The notes under the pieces: model-generated
Told to the model about the DNA's origin: nothing
The model's input: only the letters and a program-made list of their open reading frames with translations
The model's database searches: none
Translations under genes and position numbers: made by a program
NCBI RefSeq assembly: GCF_050948215.1
Contig: NC_135153.1
Location: 6,352,058-6,416,057 of the forward strand
Direction: 5' to 3'
DNA length: 64,000 nucleotides
DNA from: Halictus rubicundus
Lineage: Eukaryota > Arthropoda > Insecta > Hymenoptera > Halictidae
Shown here: one piece after another, positions 11,173 to 23,301 of the stretch
How the letters are laid out: each line of letters starts with the position of its first letter
Position numbering within the stretch: the first letter of the stretch is position 1

Positions 11173-13160
11173 AACCCCATGTTTCAACTTGATACCGATT
11201 TGTATTTTCTAGCTGTTTAATAAAATTCTCTGCTTCTTCCTTGGTGTGCCCTGCTTTCTCTTTCACTAGATCAACAAATTCTTCACGAACACAGTTTGGC
11301 ATATTCTTAGAATTACCTGCTAAATAAATGCTACCATTTCTGTTAAGGAAGTCCCAACACAGCTGTTTTTGACCTCGTATAACATGCTGCACATATCTGT
11401 AATATTTGCAAGTAATAAAGTATAATTATTAGAAGTTCTCGCACATCTCTAATAATTAAACTGTAGCAAAATATAAAGTTCTATAAGTTGCTTACATTTT
11501 ATGTTCTTGGTCCCTAGAAAATGCACAGAATAAGTTTAAATGCAGTTTCTGTGACATGTGTTCAAAATCATCTTTACAGTGATAATCTTTTTCTTTGTTT
11601 CTGCATCCGAAGAAAAGAACACAGTTGCTTAAATCATTCTCTAGTGCCGATTTATCTAACAGTACGGACCGAAATGGAGCAACACCTGTTCCAGGACCAA
11701 TCAGTATCATTGGTCTATCGTATGTGAACTTAAAAGTTCCTTTTTGTATCCAAAATATTACTTTCTCTTCCTTCTGTAAACTAGCTAACCAGTTGGAGCA
11801 CAAACCGTATCGTGGTTCAAACAATTTAGTTTTATACTTCACCACAGCAACTAGTAAATGAATTTCATTTTTAGTAACTCTCAAACTCGATGCTATGCTA
11901 AAAGCACGAGGCTTTATAGGAGCCATGATTTCAAATAAAAGCTTTACATTTAATTTAGTAGTTGTGTGGGGAAAATCGGCGAATAATTCTACAATATTTC
12001 TCCTTGGCCTATTGATGTAATTGTACAATTCTTCTTGGCCGCTTACTGTTGTAAACTCGTGGAACTTCTCTTTCTCCAATTCATTGTCGCTAATTTGATA
12101 CAGTACTTGCATTGTACATCTTCTTGGCTTAAAATTTAAATCCCAATATTGTTCCACAATTTGTCTTAAAGTTAAAGGTTGCCTTAAGACTGTTGGCACT
12201 TTAACTTCTTTTTCTGATACTTGGATTTTCGTATCCGGATCTAATTGTACATTGTTACTACTTAATACTTTAAAAAATTTGTCAACTTGTTGCTTAGAAT
12301 TCTTTGGTCTAACATACACCACATCCCCAGGTTGATAGTCAATATTGTCTGATCTTATCTGAATCAGTCTGACGTCCTGAAAATGGTCTTCGGCAGTGGT
12401 TTTCATATTTTTAATTACTGTACCCACTTTTCTTTCATTATTTGTAAGCACTTCTCTCATATAAATATTATTCTCTGAAGAACAGTCATTATTTACAGAA
12501 TCTGTATGTATTTCAGAAATGCTAAATCTTTCAATTACTGTATCTTGATCGTTAATCAAATCTGTAGTATTTATATGGAACGTATCAGCAATTTTTATCC
12601 ATAATTCTTGTAGCCAAGGATCAATAACTGCATCAATCCCTAAATCATGTTGATCATCAGCTAGTCCAATAGGCAGTATTTCTTTAGCACCCAATTGTGT
12701 CAACCTTTTGTTCAACTTTTTCGCTGCGAAATTAAATTTTGCATAGGAACTATCGCCCAAACCTAACACACCGTACTTTACATTGCTCAGCAATGTCGTT
12801 GGCAGACTCTTCCTTAACAGAAGTCTCCAAAATTGCCTCATGTTATTAGGAGGATCCCCCTGACCCGTTGTAGCGACGACAAAGACAATCATTTTCTCCG
12901 AATTAAGATTTTGAATATCATAGTCGTTCAGTGCAGAGACAGAGCTCTGTAAACCTTTCCTGAAACAATTAAAATAAGTGCACTGTCCAATGCATTGAAT
13001 ATGAAATCATATCAAGCTGTCTTTCACGGTATTGTTCTGTATGCAAAGTAGAAAGAGGACAATAACAAAACCTTTTGGCACTTTTCCAAATTTGTTCAGC
13101 TACGTCTTCAGCAGTGCCGGTTTCACTGCCGTATAATATTGTGACATTCGTATTAATCAT
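11171..13160 (-). CDS. NDOR1: NADPH-dependent diflavin oxidoreductase 1 (Tah18)
   Basis: Three minus-strand exons (13072-13160, 11496-12959, 11171-11396) give 592 aa; human NDOR1 is 597. The flavodoxin-like FMN domain shows TILYGSETGTAEDVAEQIW near residues 7-25, then ATTGQGDPPNNM and LGLGDSSYAKFNF. The FAD/NADPH reductase half shows RAFSIASS, LIGPGTGVAPFRSVL and FFGCRNKEKDY. The C-terminus YLAGNSKNMP...RYQVETWG is diagnostic of the family. It passes electrons from NADPH through FAD and FMN to the Fe-S protein CIAPIN1/Dre2 in cytosolic Fe-S cluster assembly. Intron 1 is 110 nt with a weak donor (AAAAG|GTTTTG); the junction is set by continuous homology (WKSAKR|KGLQ). The gene is divergent from the inferred Trabid 5' exon. 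Confidence 0.96.
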
Positions 13161-13322
13161 TTTGACGTATGTCGACGTAGAAAAATTTCGAGTGCAGATT
13201 CACTGGAAGAAAATCGGATCGCGTTACGGAGAATCGGTGCAGCATTGGTTTCCAGCTGATCGGCGTGACGTCATCGGTCTTCGGTCAACGATATCTATAA
13301 AAACACGAGATTTCGTGGCCAG
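13161..13322 (+). other. Inferred non-coding first exon of Trabid and bidirectional promoter
   Basis: The 160 bases beyond the NDOR1 start codon end in a strong plus-strand donor, GGCCAG|GTGAGTAAAC, with the GT at 13323. The best acceptor upstream of the Trabid ATG is ttttttctttgcag at 16490. Joining them gives a 5' UTR split by a roughly 3.2-kb intron and puts NDOR1 and Trabid head-to-head over a shared promoter. The transcription start cannot be placed; transcript data would settle it. Confidence 0.45.
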
Positions 13323-14560
13323 GTGAGTAAACTATAAAAACGAAAAATAATTGTCCACCCTAGTTGGATGTGTTTTACGTATGATAACAATCTCACTCAA
13401 TCAAATGTCAAGGATAAGTGTCTAGGCTAAGTCCCATTTGGCCCGTGGCCCAAGATATTTATAAATAAAAAATAGCTTCCCGCGTATGTAGCGCGAACAT
13501 GTTAGCTCTTAACTGAACATTTTGCATCTCTTAATCAACGCTGTCGGACACACGTACGAGATCGTTACTTTTCGAGAAAGCACGTATTCTCGGATGTCGA
13601 GTTGCCGAATATTTTCGAAATTGGCATCAAAGTGTCAAGGGTGACAGAAAGAAAGTGCGTGGTACGTCTCAAAAACCGGAAACGGACACGAGATTAATGT
13701 GTAACCATAGTATGAAAGCATCCAAGAAAGTTTGATCGTCTTCGTTCGTTTCTACGACGAAGATGATTTGTATGAGGATTCTAGCTACTTTCAAGGACGA
13801 ATTCATTTAAAACAATGAATGAGTTAAGGTTCGGAGGAGATTGTGTGATGTAACTGCACACTTTTCACAAACTCGGTGACTATAGATCGCAGCGACTGAA
13901 ATTAAGGTTAGAGGTAGGAAAGAGTGCAATTGCATTTTGTAATTTTTCCCCGGAATTTGTCGTATAGTAAAATGTTCAATAATTAAAGTATAGTAGAGTA
14001 CTCGAACATTATGGACTGTCCCGCTAAAGGAATCCGACTCTATTAAAAACATTCATGAATCGAATGTTCTTTGTAGTCCTCTAGCGGTAAGTTCAGGAGG
14101 TACTGTTTACAAAATTCTTACTGTTCTATTGGTAATGTTAGCATGATGCAATTTTTTAAAATATTTTTCGATACCGGAATATTGAATATTTTCGATGCCT
14201 GGTTCGATACCAGATATTGATTTAAAAATAAATCAATGGAGAAGACACTTCATTGACGGTGGCCTTGAATAGTTTGTTGATTTCGATCGACTGTAGTAGA
14301 CTTACGTGTACAGCAAAGTCTATATCTTATAGGAGATAGGCGCACTTGAATTAGCGTGCTTGATATAACTGGATTTATCATCTACTAGGATATCCCATTA
14401 AATGGCTAGTAACCGATTTCTCGGTTATTATTCCAGGGCAGGGATAATTCGGTTATTGTTAACCGGATAATATCAATTAACTGTAGGCCAGAATTGAGTA
14501 ATATCTAATGGAATTAACAACTAACGATTACAATTAAAATACTTGTTTGTAAATTGCATT

Positions 14561-14765
14561 ATTACTAGATTGCGGATCTTCATGTAAAATAAAAATGTGT
14601 TCTGCATCAAATTTAAAGGAATTAACTAAAAATGTATTTCTTCTACTAATTTTAATCAATTGCAAATAAGGTAACAATATCCACAAATACTTTTGATACT
14701 TTCTCTGCTCTGTATTTCACTTTACGCACTTTTGCTATAAATGCATAAAATCCGCAGTCTAATTA
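14561..14765. mobile_element. MITE family E, copy 1
   Basis: The ends are inverted copies: attactagattgcggatctt on the left, and the reverse complement of the right end reads taattagactgcggatttta. About 205 bp and non-coding. The same ends recur at 27865-28063 and 39696-39858 and as single ends near 27590, 38453, 43755 and 47785. Confidence 0.65.
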
Positions 14766-16000
14766 TCGCTCTCTTTATCGCGCGATGAATATTTGAGTAC
14801 GGTGATTTTAATCAACGATTGACAATTATGATTGATTTTCATAATCAGTAATTGACAATTAATCCCATCAATCGATTAAATCAATCATGATTTTTAACGA
14901 TTAATTTTTTTTTAATCCATCGATACTTAATTGTGAACTAGGTCATTCAAAATTTGCATCGTATGGAAAATGAACTAAAAAATGTAGTACTCGAACATTA
15001 AGATATATTATATGCTTGTAGATCTCTATGGATTGAGCTCAGTTTCTAAGGATCGGTTAAGAATAGAACAGATAATTAGTTGGTATTGAATTCGAAAGTA
15101 TGAAATTCGAATACAGACGTTTGAATAATTAAATCGAGAACCAGCGAGAATAGGTTATCGTTCGCGGCCCTCTAGCGGCGAGTTCGGGAGGCATTGTTAC
15201 ACGATGTTGGTAGCCCTGATATCTGTTTGCGGATGATTGTCAAAACCTACTTTCTCAGCGAAGTCTTCAGCTTTGCATGGCAGTTCGAAGGATAACATCA
15301 TGACTGTATTTGACTTGTAGAAGAGAAAAGAGGAGCGAAGTGCAGCCAGAAGGGATACCGTGCGTCTATTTATCAAGGAGTGAGTGTGCATTGGGAGAAG
15401 TTCTCTTGTCTCGTTATGTTCGTCGCATTTCACCCGTTCGACGAGTGACGTGCCTCGGGTCTTCGTCGGTGGGGAAAGAAGATTACTTCGATTCGAACGC
15501 GAGGAGAGAAGGCGGGCTTTCGTTCTCGCGGATGTGAAATTGTTTTTCGCAGCTGTGCCTTAACCTTCTCTCTTATTTAAATGCGATTACAGTGGGCTGC
15601 TGGCCGTAGTGCGTGATCCTACAACTGATTCCACGTATCTGTCTTCACGTCAGGTTCACCACGGTCAGCCGATACATTGTACTTCGATGGAGCTTATTCG
15701 CGCGTGACAACAACTTTCGGGACACCAGGCTCAACTTTTGCCAGGTAGCCCCTCTTCTGATCTATCAGCCGTACGACACTTGCTTTGGCCCGTAAAATCC
15801 TGTCCACATTTCTCCTTGACGTGACGCTTGTGCGACATAAAAGCGCTAGAGGTCAGTCACATTTCAAACCTCTATTACAGTTTACCGCGTTTTAGTTTTG
15901 AAATGCTTAGTCTCGCCAAGGAATTTTGTATCATGTTACTATAGATTTTGATCGCCTCGCGTACTCTCATGTTTTTATGTATATGTTATTTTAAATGTAT

Positions 16001-16213
16001 ACAGTGAATTCTCGATATATGTCAACAACACGGGTCTTGCCAGTGTCATGTATCGTCCAGGAGACATACCCGAGCCGTGTTATGTTTATACTCTTCGGCG
16101 TCCTAGGCTTCTCGAGATTCGTGGCCCCTTAGGGGGTATATCCGGCAGTGGTGGGGATAATTTCGCGACGTTTATCGTCCAGGTCTTAGCGACGTATATA
16201 AAGGAATCACTGT
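16001..16213 (+). mobile_element. MITE family A, copy 1
   Basis: Left end acagtgaattctcgatatat and right end acgtatataaaggaatcactgt are inverted repeats flanked by TA. The inside contains 'tatcgtccaggagacatac', 'gattcgtggcccc' and 'gtttatcgtccaggtctta'. About 210 bp with no ORF of note. Other copies are at 24449-24615, 37519-37734 (reverse), about 45067-45136 and about 48580-48726. This copy ends some 280 bp before the inferred Trabid 5'-UTR acceptor. Confidence 0.75.
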
Positions 16214-16490
16214 ATATATGTATACATACATGTAGATCTGATTGGAATCCAATTGTAAATATATTAGTTCCTGTTTTAGTGAGTTACCTTGTCTTATGTT
16301 ATTTGTCAATGTAAATCTTGTTGTTAAGGTTATACAATTATATATATATATATATGTTAATAAAGCTAACACTTGTTTTTTTATTTAATCGATATACGTA
16401 CTTACTTATTTACTTACTTACTCGTAAATAATAATCACTATTCCCACTGAATTCATACCTTTACGTTTTTTTCTTTGCAGATTTCGATAG

Positions 16491-16814
16491 CTGTCTGTAT
16501 TCACGTTACTGTGGCAGCTTTTATTTTCTTATATCGAATCGACATGTTTACCACATGACATGAACTTCGTTGTATGACTAACGAATACTCTCACCAATGT
16601 TTATGGGAATCACCTTTTCGCCCTATCTTGTGACATGAAAATATGCAAAATTCAATTACCATAACCAACAATAAGAACAACTTGTCACGATATTCGATGT
16701 AACTTTCGATTTACATTTATGCTTTATAAATATATTTCATTTGAGCCTCGATATTAAAGTGTCTATGCATTAGAGACAATAGGATTTACACGATAAAAGG
16801 GTGATACAGAGAAA
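16491..16814 (+). other. Trabid 5' UTR segment
   Basis: Runs from a strong acceptor (polypyrimidine tract plus tttgcag, ending at 16490) to the Trabid start codon. No long upstream frame competes with the ATG at 16815, whose context is gagaaaATGa. The exon boundary is inferred from sequence only. Confidence 0.4.
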
Positions 16815-19800
16815 ATGAGTAACAGGCTTGAAGAACGAGAGTCGAAATGGACCTGTGAATATTGTACATATGAAAACTGGCCTTCTTCTTTGAAATGCAC
16901 AATGTGCAGAAGCGCCAAGCCTTTATTAGGGGAGGATATTTACCGTCTAAGGGATCCGAGTCCACAAAGATCTGGATCGAACGTCGCGTCTGGTCCAGTA
17001 ACACATTTAAGTCCTACGGATTCTTATAATCTTAGTCCTCAGAATTATAGTCAGAATGTACCATCGGGTGGAAAGTGGTCTTGTGCAATGTGTACCTATC
17101 TTAACTATCAAAATACCACACGTTGTGTTCAGTGTGGAAATAAAAAACCCATGGGTCTCAATCAGTCTATACACTCCATAGCTTCAAATTTGCATGAACA
17201 TCTAGCACCCCTTAGGCTAGGAGATCCGCCACCAAATTCAGGATCTATACCTCCTCCAATAAATTTACACCCGGAAAAATTTTACAACTTACAAACTAAT
17301 TTGCATCCTGGAAAGTGGTCTTGTCTCGTGTGTACTTATGAAAATTGGCCAAAAGCTACGAAGTGCGTGATGTGTGGTAATCCTAAAGAAAAAGACAGAA
17401 GAGATAAAAGTACCAATAATGTGGGTGTTATTTTGCCAAGTCCAGAAAGAGATCATGGTCAACGCAACTTACCTTCTCCGCCGCACGTACCGTATATTCA
17501 TCAAACTCAAAGGGATGAGAATATGGCTGTAGGACGAAGGTAAATGCATTTTATTGATTATTTTGATACTACAGACAACAATTTTAGGTATTGCAAGTCT
17601 TCTCATGTTGTAGGAGCTCGCATAGATATCCTGATAGCAGGAATGACAATTTATCGACTCCTCAATCTCCTAATAATTGTGACTATGAACGTAGATTAAA
17701 GCAGCTAAAGCGTCATACTGATTGGTGCTGGTTAAACGCATGTCTTGGCATTGTGGAAGGCGACAATGCTCCTGTCGAGGCTTATTTGGCAAGCGGAGGT
17801 GATCCTGCTCGTCAGTTGACGCACTCAGAAGTTCTGCTTCTAAATAGAAGTAGCGCTTTCGATGTCGGGCATACTCTAGTACATTTAGCAATTAGGTCAG
17901 TGAGAAACAATTTTAAACAAAGGATTTTATCAAATTTATTTCTGTTCATATATTCTTGTATATGTATATAGGGTGTCCCAGAAATGTTGTACTTCCTTCA
18001 AAGGTCCTGAGGTCGCTCCTGAGGTCATTTGAGTAACATGGACCAATTAGAATGTGGTTACAACGGCTTCTAATGGTTATAACTCCTTAACAAAGCCATG
18101 AAGGAAATTTTTTCAAAGTTACTTCAAATGACCTCTGGAATCATCCCCTTCGAGGAGGTACAACAATTTCTGGGACACCCTGTATATTTCTTTTGGCAAT
18201 GTTTCAACTTCTTTGTGACATGTGTGATAAAATAAATATCATAGTATGTTATATAATGTATAATATTATTGTGTTAAACAGAATATTTTGCCGAGTATTG
18301 CTCATTCAGTTTATCATACCCTTAACAGATTTCAAAGAGAAGATATTCTAGCAACATTATTATCACAAATTGAAGGTTCAGGTTCTGGAGTAAAAAGGGT
18401 ACCAAGTTATGTTGCACCAGATTTGGCTGCTCAAATACGCCGACACGTCACCAATAGTATCCGGTTATGCAAGGGTTCCTTTCCATGTTATTTTGTCACT
18501 GATATAGCTACATTCGCTTTGCCTGCTGAGGTTACTATAACATTATAATACTTTTCTTTTGGGGTATAATAGTTTGTTCAAGACATAAAATAATGTTAAG
18601 TTATATAAAGTCTACTTGAATACAAATCGAAAATTTTCGTTATCAGGTAGAAGATTTACCAAGTATTGTACAGGAGCAACTATTGGAGGAGTTATTAGAT
18701 AAGGAAGCTCAACAGCAATTAGAAGGTGGTTGCGGAGAACCACCAGCACTAAATTGGTCTTTAGAAATTACCGAGCGTTTAGGAAGTCGTCTGCACGCGC
18801 TTTGGAATAGATCTGCTGGAGACTGTTTATTAGATTCTGCAATGCAAGCTACTTGGGGAGTTTTTGACCGAGACAATGCTTTAAGGAGAGCTCTGGCTGA
18901 TTCCTTGCAACAAGCTGGTCAATTGTAAGTTCCCTGTGTCTTACATGAACAACTTGAAGTCATGATTTGAAGATGGATTCCATTAATTTGTTATCTCTTT
19001 ACTATTTCAGCTTTTATCCCCGATGGAGGGAGTATGAGGCATCTCAAGCGTCTCGAATGTTAGATTTTACATTAGAAGAGACCCAATGGCAAGAAGATTG
19101 GGAAAGTTTATTGGCAACTGCTGCGCAGCCAGGAAGCGCGTTGGAACAATTACATGTATTCGCTCTCGCCCACATTTTAAGACGACCTATTATTGTTTAT
19201 GGGGTTAAATATGTTAAAAGTTTCCGGGGTGAAGACATAGGTAATTTATCACAAAATCAAATAGAGGTGTGCGAGGAACCGAATATGTTGCCCGCCCTGG
19301 CTAATAAAAGAGGACTAATTTTGCTAAAAAAATTGAAGTTTTTTTATTGCAATTTATTATCGTACAATTACTAACACTCAAACACTGTGCATCGGGTACT
19401 CAACATTTTTGATTTCTCGCACACCTCTAAAACTAATCCTTCAATAGCTGTAGTATAAAGCTGACACTATATATTGAAACGATTCTTTTTACAGGATACG
19501 CAAGATTCGAAGGTGTTTACCTTCCACTTTTATGGGAACCATCGTTTTGTATTCGATCGCCTATTGCTTTGGGTTATACGCGGGGTCACTTTACAGCTCT
19601 CGTACCTATCGAACCATACGCGTCGTCTAGGATACCACCAATCTCATCGCACGGTGGCGTAGGATTAGTCGGCGGCAATAGTCCACTTCAGCAGTTGCAA
19701 ATCGAGATGCAGACAACGTTTATGCCGTTGATGGACCGTGAACACAAACTGTTGCCAATCCATTTCTTGAGTTCGGAGGAAGTAGGTCGGGAGGAGACCA

Positions 19801-20424
19801 TTTTGAAGGAGTGGCTCGACGTATGCAGAACTGAGGGTGGTGTACTTGTTGCGCAACAAAAACTTCATAAAAGACCTTTACTCGTAGCACAAATGTTAGA
19901 GGAATGGTTGAATCATTATCGAAGACTCGCGTAAGTAGAACACAGTCTTTCATTCGATCTTATTTTGCCAGTAGGAATGGGATCAAGTTCAAGTAAAACT
20001 GTTGAAAATCATTAGACAACGGATTCTATGCATTTGTGATAAAAGTGACTAACTGAAATATCACATTGCGAAGACAGTAGAAGAATTTAACACTAGGTTT
20101 ACGGGACTCGTCAAAATGACGGGTTCTAGTATTCTTAATTCACAATTATCGAAATTGTAAAGATGCACGAATGAGAAACTGTTTAACAAATTTATTTCTT
20201 TTGGTATATATTGTAAAAGAAATGTCGAAAACGCTGCTTAAAAATCACAGTACATGATTTAGTACATGCTTTATCCCATCTCTATTTATAATTGTACAAT
20301 GTTTGACTTTCCGGAGCATAATTGTAAGATTGTTAAACATTATAGTCAAACGAACAATGCACCCTTTCTGAGACCGCCCGTTCTACAAGATTACAGCAGC
20401 GACGGGGACACGGAGGACGAATAA
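16815..20424 (+). CDS. trbd: Trabid / ZRANB1, OTU-family deubiquitinase
   Basis: Seven exons (16815-17539, 17614-17895, 18329-18530, 18647-18924, 19011-19240, 19495-19930, 20346-20424) give 743 aa; human ZRANB1 is 708. Three NZF zinc fingers start at Trp12, Trp88 and Trp168, each with four cysteines (C14/17/28/31; C90/93/104/107; C170/173/184/187) and the ubiquitin-binding Thr-Tyr pair. Ankyrin-like repeats follow (DWCWLNACLGIVEGDNAPVE...), then the OTU domain with catalytic Cys463 in AGDCLLDSAMQATWG and His604 in LGYTRGHFTALV. The family cleaves K29-, K33- and K63-linked ubiquitin chains and acts in Wnt and stress or immune signalling. Exon 3 begins at ttaacag|ATTTCAAAG, because only this acceptor gives LAIRFQRED. 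The last exon encodes QTNNAPFLRPPVLQDYSSDG plus an acidic end, like the acidic human tail. Confidence 0.96.
17971..18180. mobile_element. Foldback/MITE element in Trabid intron 2
   Basis: Left end gggtgtcccagaaatgttgt and the reverse complement of the right end gggtgtcccagaaattgttg are near-identical, and similarity continues about 65 nt, so most of the 210 bp can fold on itself. It is flanked by TATA/TGTATA. There is no coding frame. It may be a TA-targeting Tc1/mariner-type MITE. It lies between exons 2 and 3 and fills nearly half of that intron. Confidence 0.8.
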
Positions 20425-21273
20425 CGGGGTGCGATCGGTTAAGTTAACTAAATTCACACGAGAAGACTTTTTTCCATAATTTCGCTGGAGTGGCAATCAC
20501 AAAACGCAAGATCTCTAAGGTCCGTAGTTTCCAGAACGTGTGGGCGAGCAAAGTGCGTGGACTTTGCGACACATTCGTATTTATTGGCGCTGTATTACTA
20601 CTGCGTAATTTTTGTACATCATTATTGGTCGACGAACCAATCCGAATTCTTTTTGATTCGTACTATTAATTATACGGAATATTTATGAGTTAATTTGAGT
20701 ATTTTGTAATAATATATTGATCTTCAGAGGCATCTATGATTGCGAGACAAAGTGATCATTGTTTCACCAAATTAGAATCCCGAGAGGTACGAGCAGTAAG
20801 TTAAGGGATGAAATTTCGTTGTGGTCAAAAGCGTTTTTTTTTTTGACTTTTCGATGGGTTCCTGTTCGACAAAGCGGGCACGTTAAACGAAACAACAACA
20901 ACAACAAAAATTGAACTATGGTTCTGTACTATGTAGGAACTGTTTAATATTAATTTTCATAACGTGTTTATAACGAGAACGTTATAAACCACTAATCCAC
21001 CGTAGATTTTCGGTTTGCTATCCGGTGGCGGCGGTGCGGGTATCGAGTGAAAACGAAAAAGATTTACACATTGGATTAGTGTAAAGTCATTAGTGATGCT
21101 TTCGGAGATGACTTGTTTCTCTCCGGAAACAGGGCATAAAGTTTATCCGCTGGGAGAAAGCGCGACGCACTGTAACTCTCGCGTCCAATGAAATTAAGGA
21201 TAAAAGAATTCTCGGGTGTTAGTTGCGAAAAAGATGTTTGTTCGTGGATGAGCATAATTATAAGAAACGTGTA

Positions 21274-21276
21274 AAA

Positions 21277-21320
<44 letters not shown>
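21274..21320. repeat. AG dinucleotide microsatellite
   Basis: An uninterrupted AG/GA run of about 45 bases, seen directly. It explains the serine/leucine-rich open frame on the opposite strand. Confidence 0.95.
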
Positions 21321-21323
<3 letters not shown>

Positions 21324-22737
21324 GAGAGAAAAAAATTACAAGAGACCGTCGGTCGCCACTTATTGTCTGATCAAGCGTGAAAGTACTTGGTGACTCTGGT
21401 ACAGACCATGTGATTTTTAAAGATTGTAAATAACGACCGAAGAAAAAAAACAAAAATATTCTGTAATCGTCTTTGAATCACTTGTTATCTTTGAGCTGTG
21501 TTAATTAGCGTAAATTGCGAAATAACAACGACACTTTGACTCTGACCACGTGACAGAGGGGGAGCGTTGTGTTTTCTTTGTGGCCGCTTCTGGGTGTATT
21601 AACGGAATAATGACGAAGTACCAGTTAAACTGTACTTTCTTCTTTGCGCGCAGGCGAAGAAAAAAAGTAAACGAGAAGAAAGAAAGATACGGGAAGTACG
21701 AAAGATCTAATTCTGCGAGGTGATCGTTCTCGCGAGGTGTGCTTAGTCATCGCGAACGTAGGTGTACTAGAACTTTTATAAAAGGGTGAAGAGAAAGTGC
21801 ATGTGAGGGCAGAGAAACAAGTAATACTATTTAAGCACCAAGATTTGCCCTCGATACGTGCTTGTGTATTCCGCGAACGGACAAAGATTTATGGTAACTG
21901 GCTCGGCCAAATATAATGAACCGTAATCAAAAAAGTACAAAAAATCGTCAGAGGGAAAATGATGTTTCTTTTACGAATGCGCGTTACGTAGTTCGCTTAA
22001 TATTTAGTCCTCGTTTTTACTAATTCTAATTGTAGCTTCTAGTCCTTTTTAGCACCGTCATTTTTTTTTGTTTTTTTTCTATTCACACGCGGCATGTGAT
22101 TTAATTATGTAATTAATTAACTGATGGTCTCGGTGATGTTCGCGTAGGGAAGATATTCAAGTCAATTCCATGTTTTAAACGGTTGAACACAAGGCGCCGT
22201 GTTGAGAGAGCCCGGGAGGATCGAGAGACGATACGTCACCGTTACCGTGCTGTCTCATTAATTTCGATTTTCCCCACTTTCGTTTTAATTATCTTTTCTC
22301 TTTGTTTTCGTTCTCTCCCCCACCCCCATAATCTCGGTATGATTTTTATACGAACTTCGAACGGTAACGTGTGGATGTCAAACAGTTCTCTAATCGAAAG
22401 AAACTCTCTAGTGATATTCTCGGGCACGGCGTGCGTGGAATTACAGAAAAAGAAAAACGAGAAAAAGAAAATCCGAAGGAGGAAAAAAAAAAGAAAACAG
22501 AACAGAAATAATGTAAAAGTGACGACGCTCCGGTGGTGTATTTTATTTCCCCAATTTCATAAGTGTTTCTCGCTCGAGTCGCCAGAATTTACTCGGCAGG
22601 TGATACAAAACAAGAATATAAAGATTTAAGAATTTAATTGAATCAGATAGAAGTCTATATTAATATAGAATATATAAAATAGATTATATTAAATAATATA
22701 TCGATGTACAATAATTCTAAATGATGATTTATTATTA

Positions 22738-22800
22738 TTATAATTACTTATATTATTATTATTATTATTATATTATATTATATTATTATTCGTATCATTA
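22738..22800. repeat. ATT/TTA microsatellite
   Basis: Imperfect trinucleotide run of ATT/TTA units in a strongly AT-rich stretch, seen directly. Confidence 0.85.
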
Positions 22801-23102
22801 TTAAATCCGTAATAAGAAAATACCGACGTGAATCAATGAAATGCAAGTTACTTCATGACCTTCGAATTACCGATCCCGACGGCCACTCGTCAAGATATAC
22901 ATACATATACCGACCGAGTTGAAATCTGTAATTAAATCAGTCGATCTCTCGACACTGGATTAATTAACGCCTCGCTGCTGCTATTCGATTGACGCAAGTC
23001 CTTATTCTGTTTGCAAGACAAACTTTTGTTATCTGTGCTTTTAATCTTAAATAAGAAATCTTTCCCATCAAAACGGAATAGCTAATTTAAAATTGGACTA
23101 GG

Positions 23103-23301
23103 GTAAGGGATCCAATGTGGGGGTGCCAACTACTATATATTAATTATTCTTATTTTTTAAGCATAATGAGTATTTAAAAAGAGATACATAACATTAACTG
23201 ATTTTAATAAAATTGAATATCTCTTTTTTAATGTTCCTTACATTTTATAAATATGTATAATTAATATGTAGTAATTCCCCACCCCCACATTGGGTCCCTT
23301 G
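23103..23301. mobile_element. MITE family C, copy 1
   Basis: Ends taagggatccaatgtggggg and (reverse complement of the right end) caagggacccaatgtggggg form inverted arms of about 85 nt each, nearly meeting in the centre of a 199-bp element. The arms also share 'tattaattat' and 'aaaaagagat'. Copies recur at 23653-24011, 39362-39597 and 46941-47216. Confidence 0.8.

Larger units (their letters stand above)
13323..16490. other. Probable 5'-UTR intron of Trabid with repeats
   Basis: No protein is recognisable here. It contains two diverged copies of one segment (about 13970-14100 and 14985-15200, sharing 'gtactcgaacatta' and a 'cctctagcgg(c/t)gagttc' motif), an inverted-repeat element at 14561-14765, another at 16001-16213, and a TA microsatellite at about 16340-16355. 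Open frames around 15200-15540 have no family resemblance. Confidence 0.45.
20425..23100. other. Trabid downstream region / probable long 3' UTR
   Basis: No recognisable coding gene. Low-complexity tracts include an AG run at about 21274-21320, T-rich tracts at about 22065-22080 and an ATT run at 22738-22800. Plus-strand open frames around 22183-22629 translate to low-complexity basic sequence. The Trabid 3' UTR must begin here; its end is unclear, with candidate AATAAA signals only much further on (near 25580 and 25682). Confidence 0.35.

Noticed and set aside
18283..18328. Earlier acceptor (gttaaacag) for Trabid exon 3
   Set aside because: It gives a wrong frame or extra residues before FQRED; family alignment LAIR-FQR requires the acceptor at 18328.
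19932..19934. TAA as the Trabid stop codon
   Set aside because: The bases form a consensus donor, and a downstream exon supplies the conserved acidic tail. Kept only as a possible alternative end.
22183..22629. 148-codon plus-strand frame downstream of Trabid
   Set aside because: Lys/Arg-rich low-complexity translation of A-rich DNA, no ATG with homology and no splice partners.
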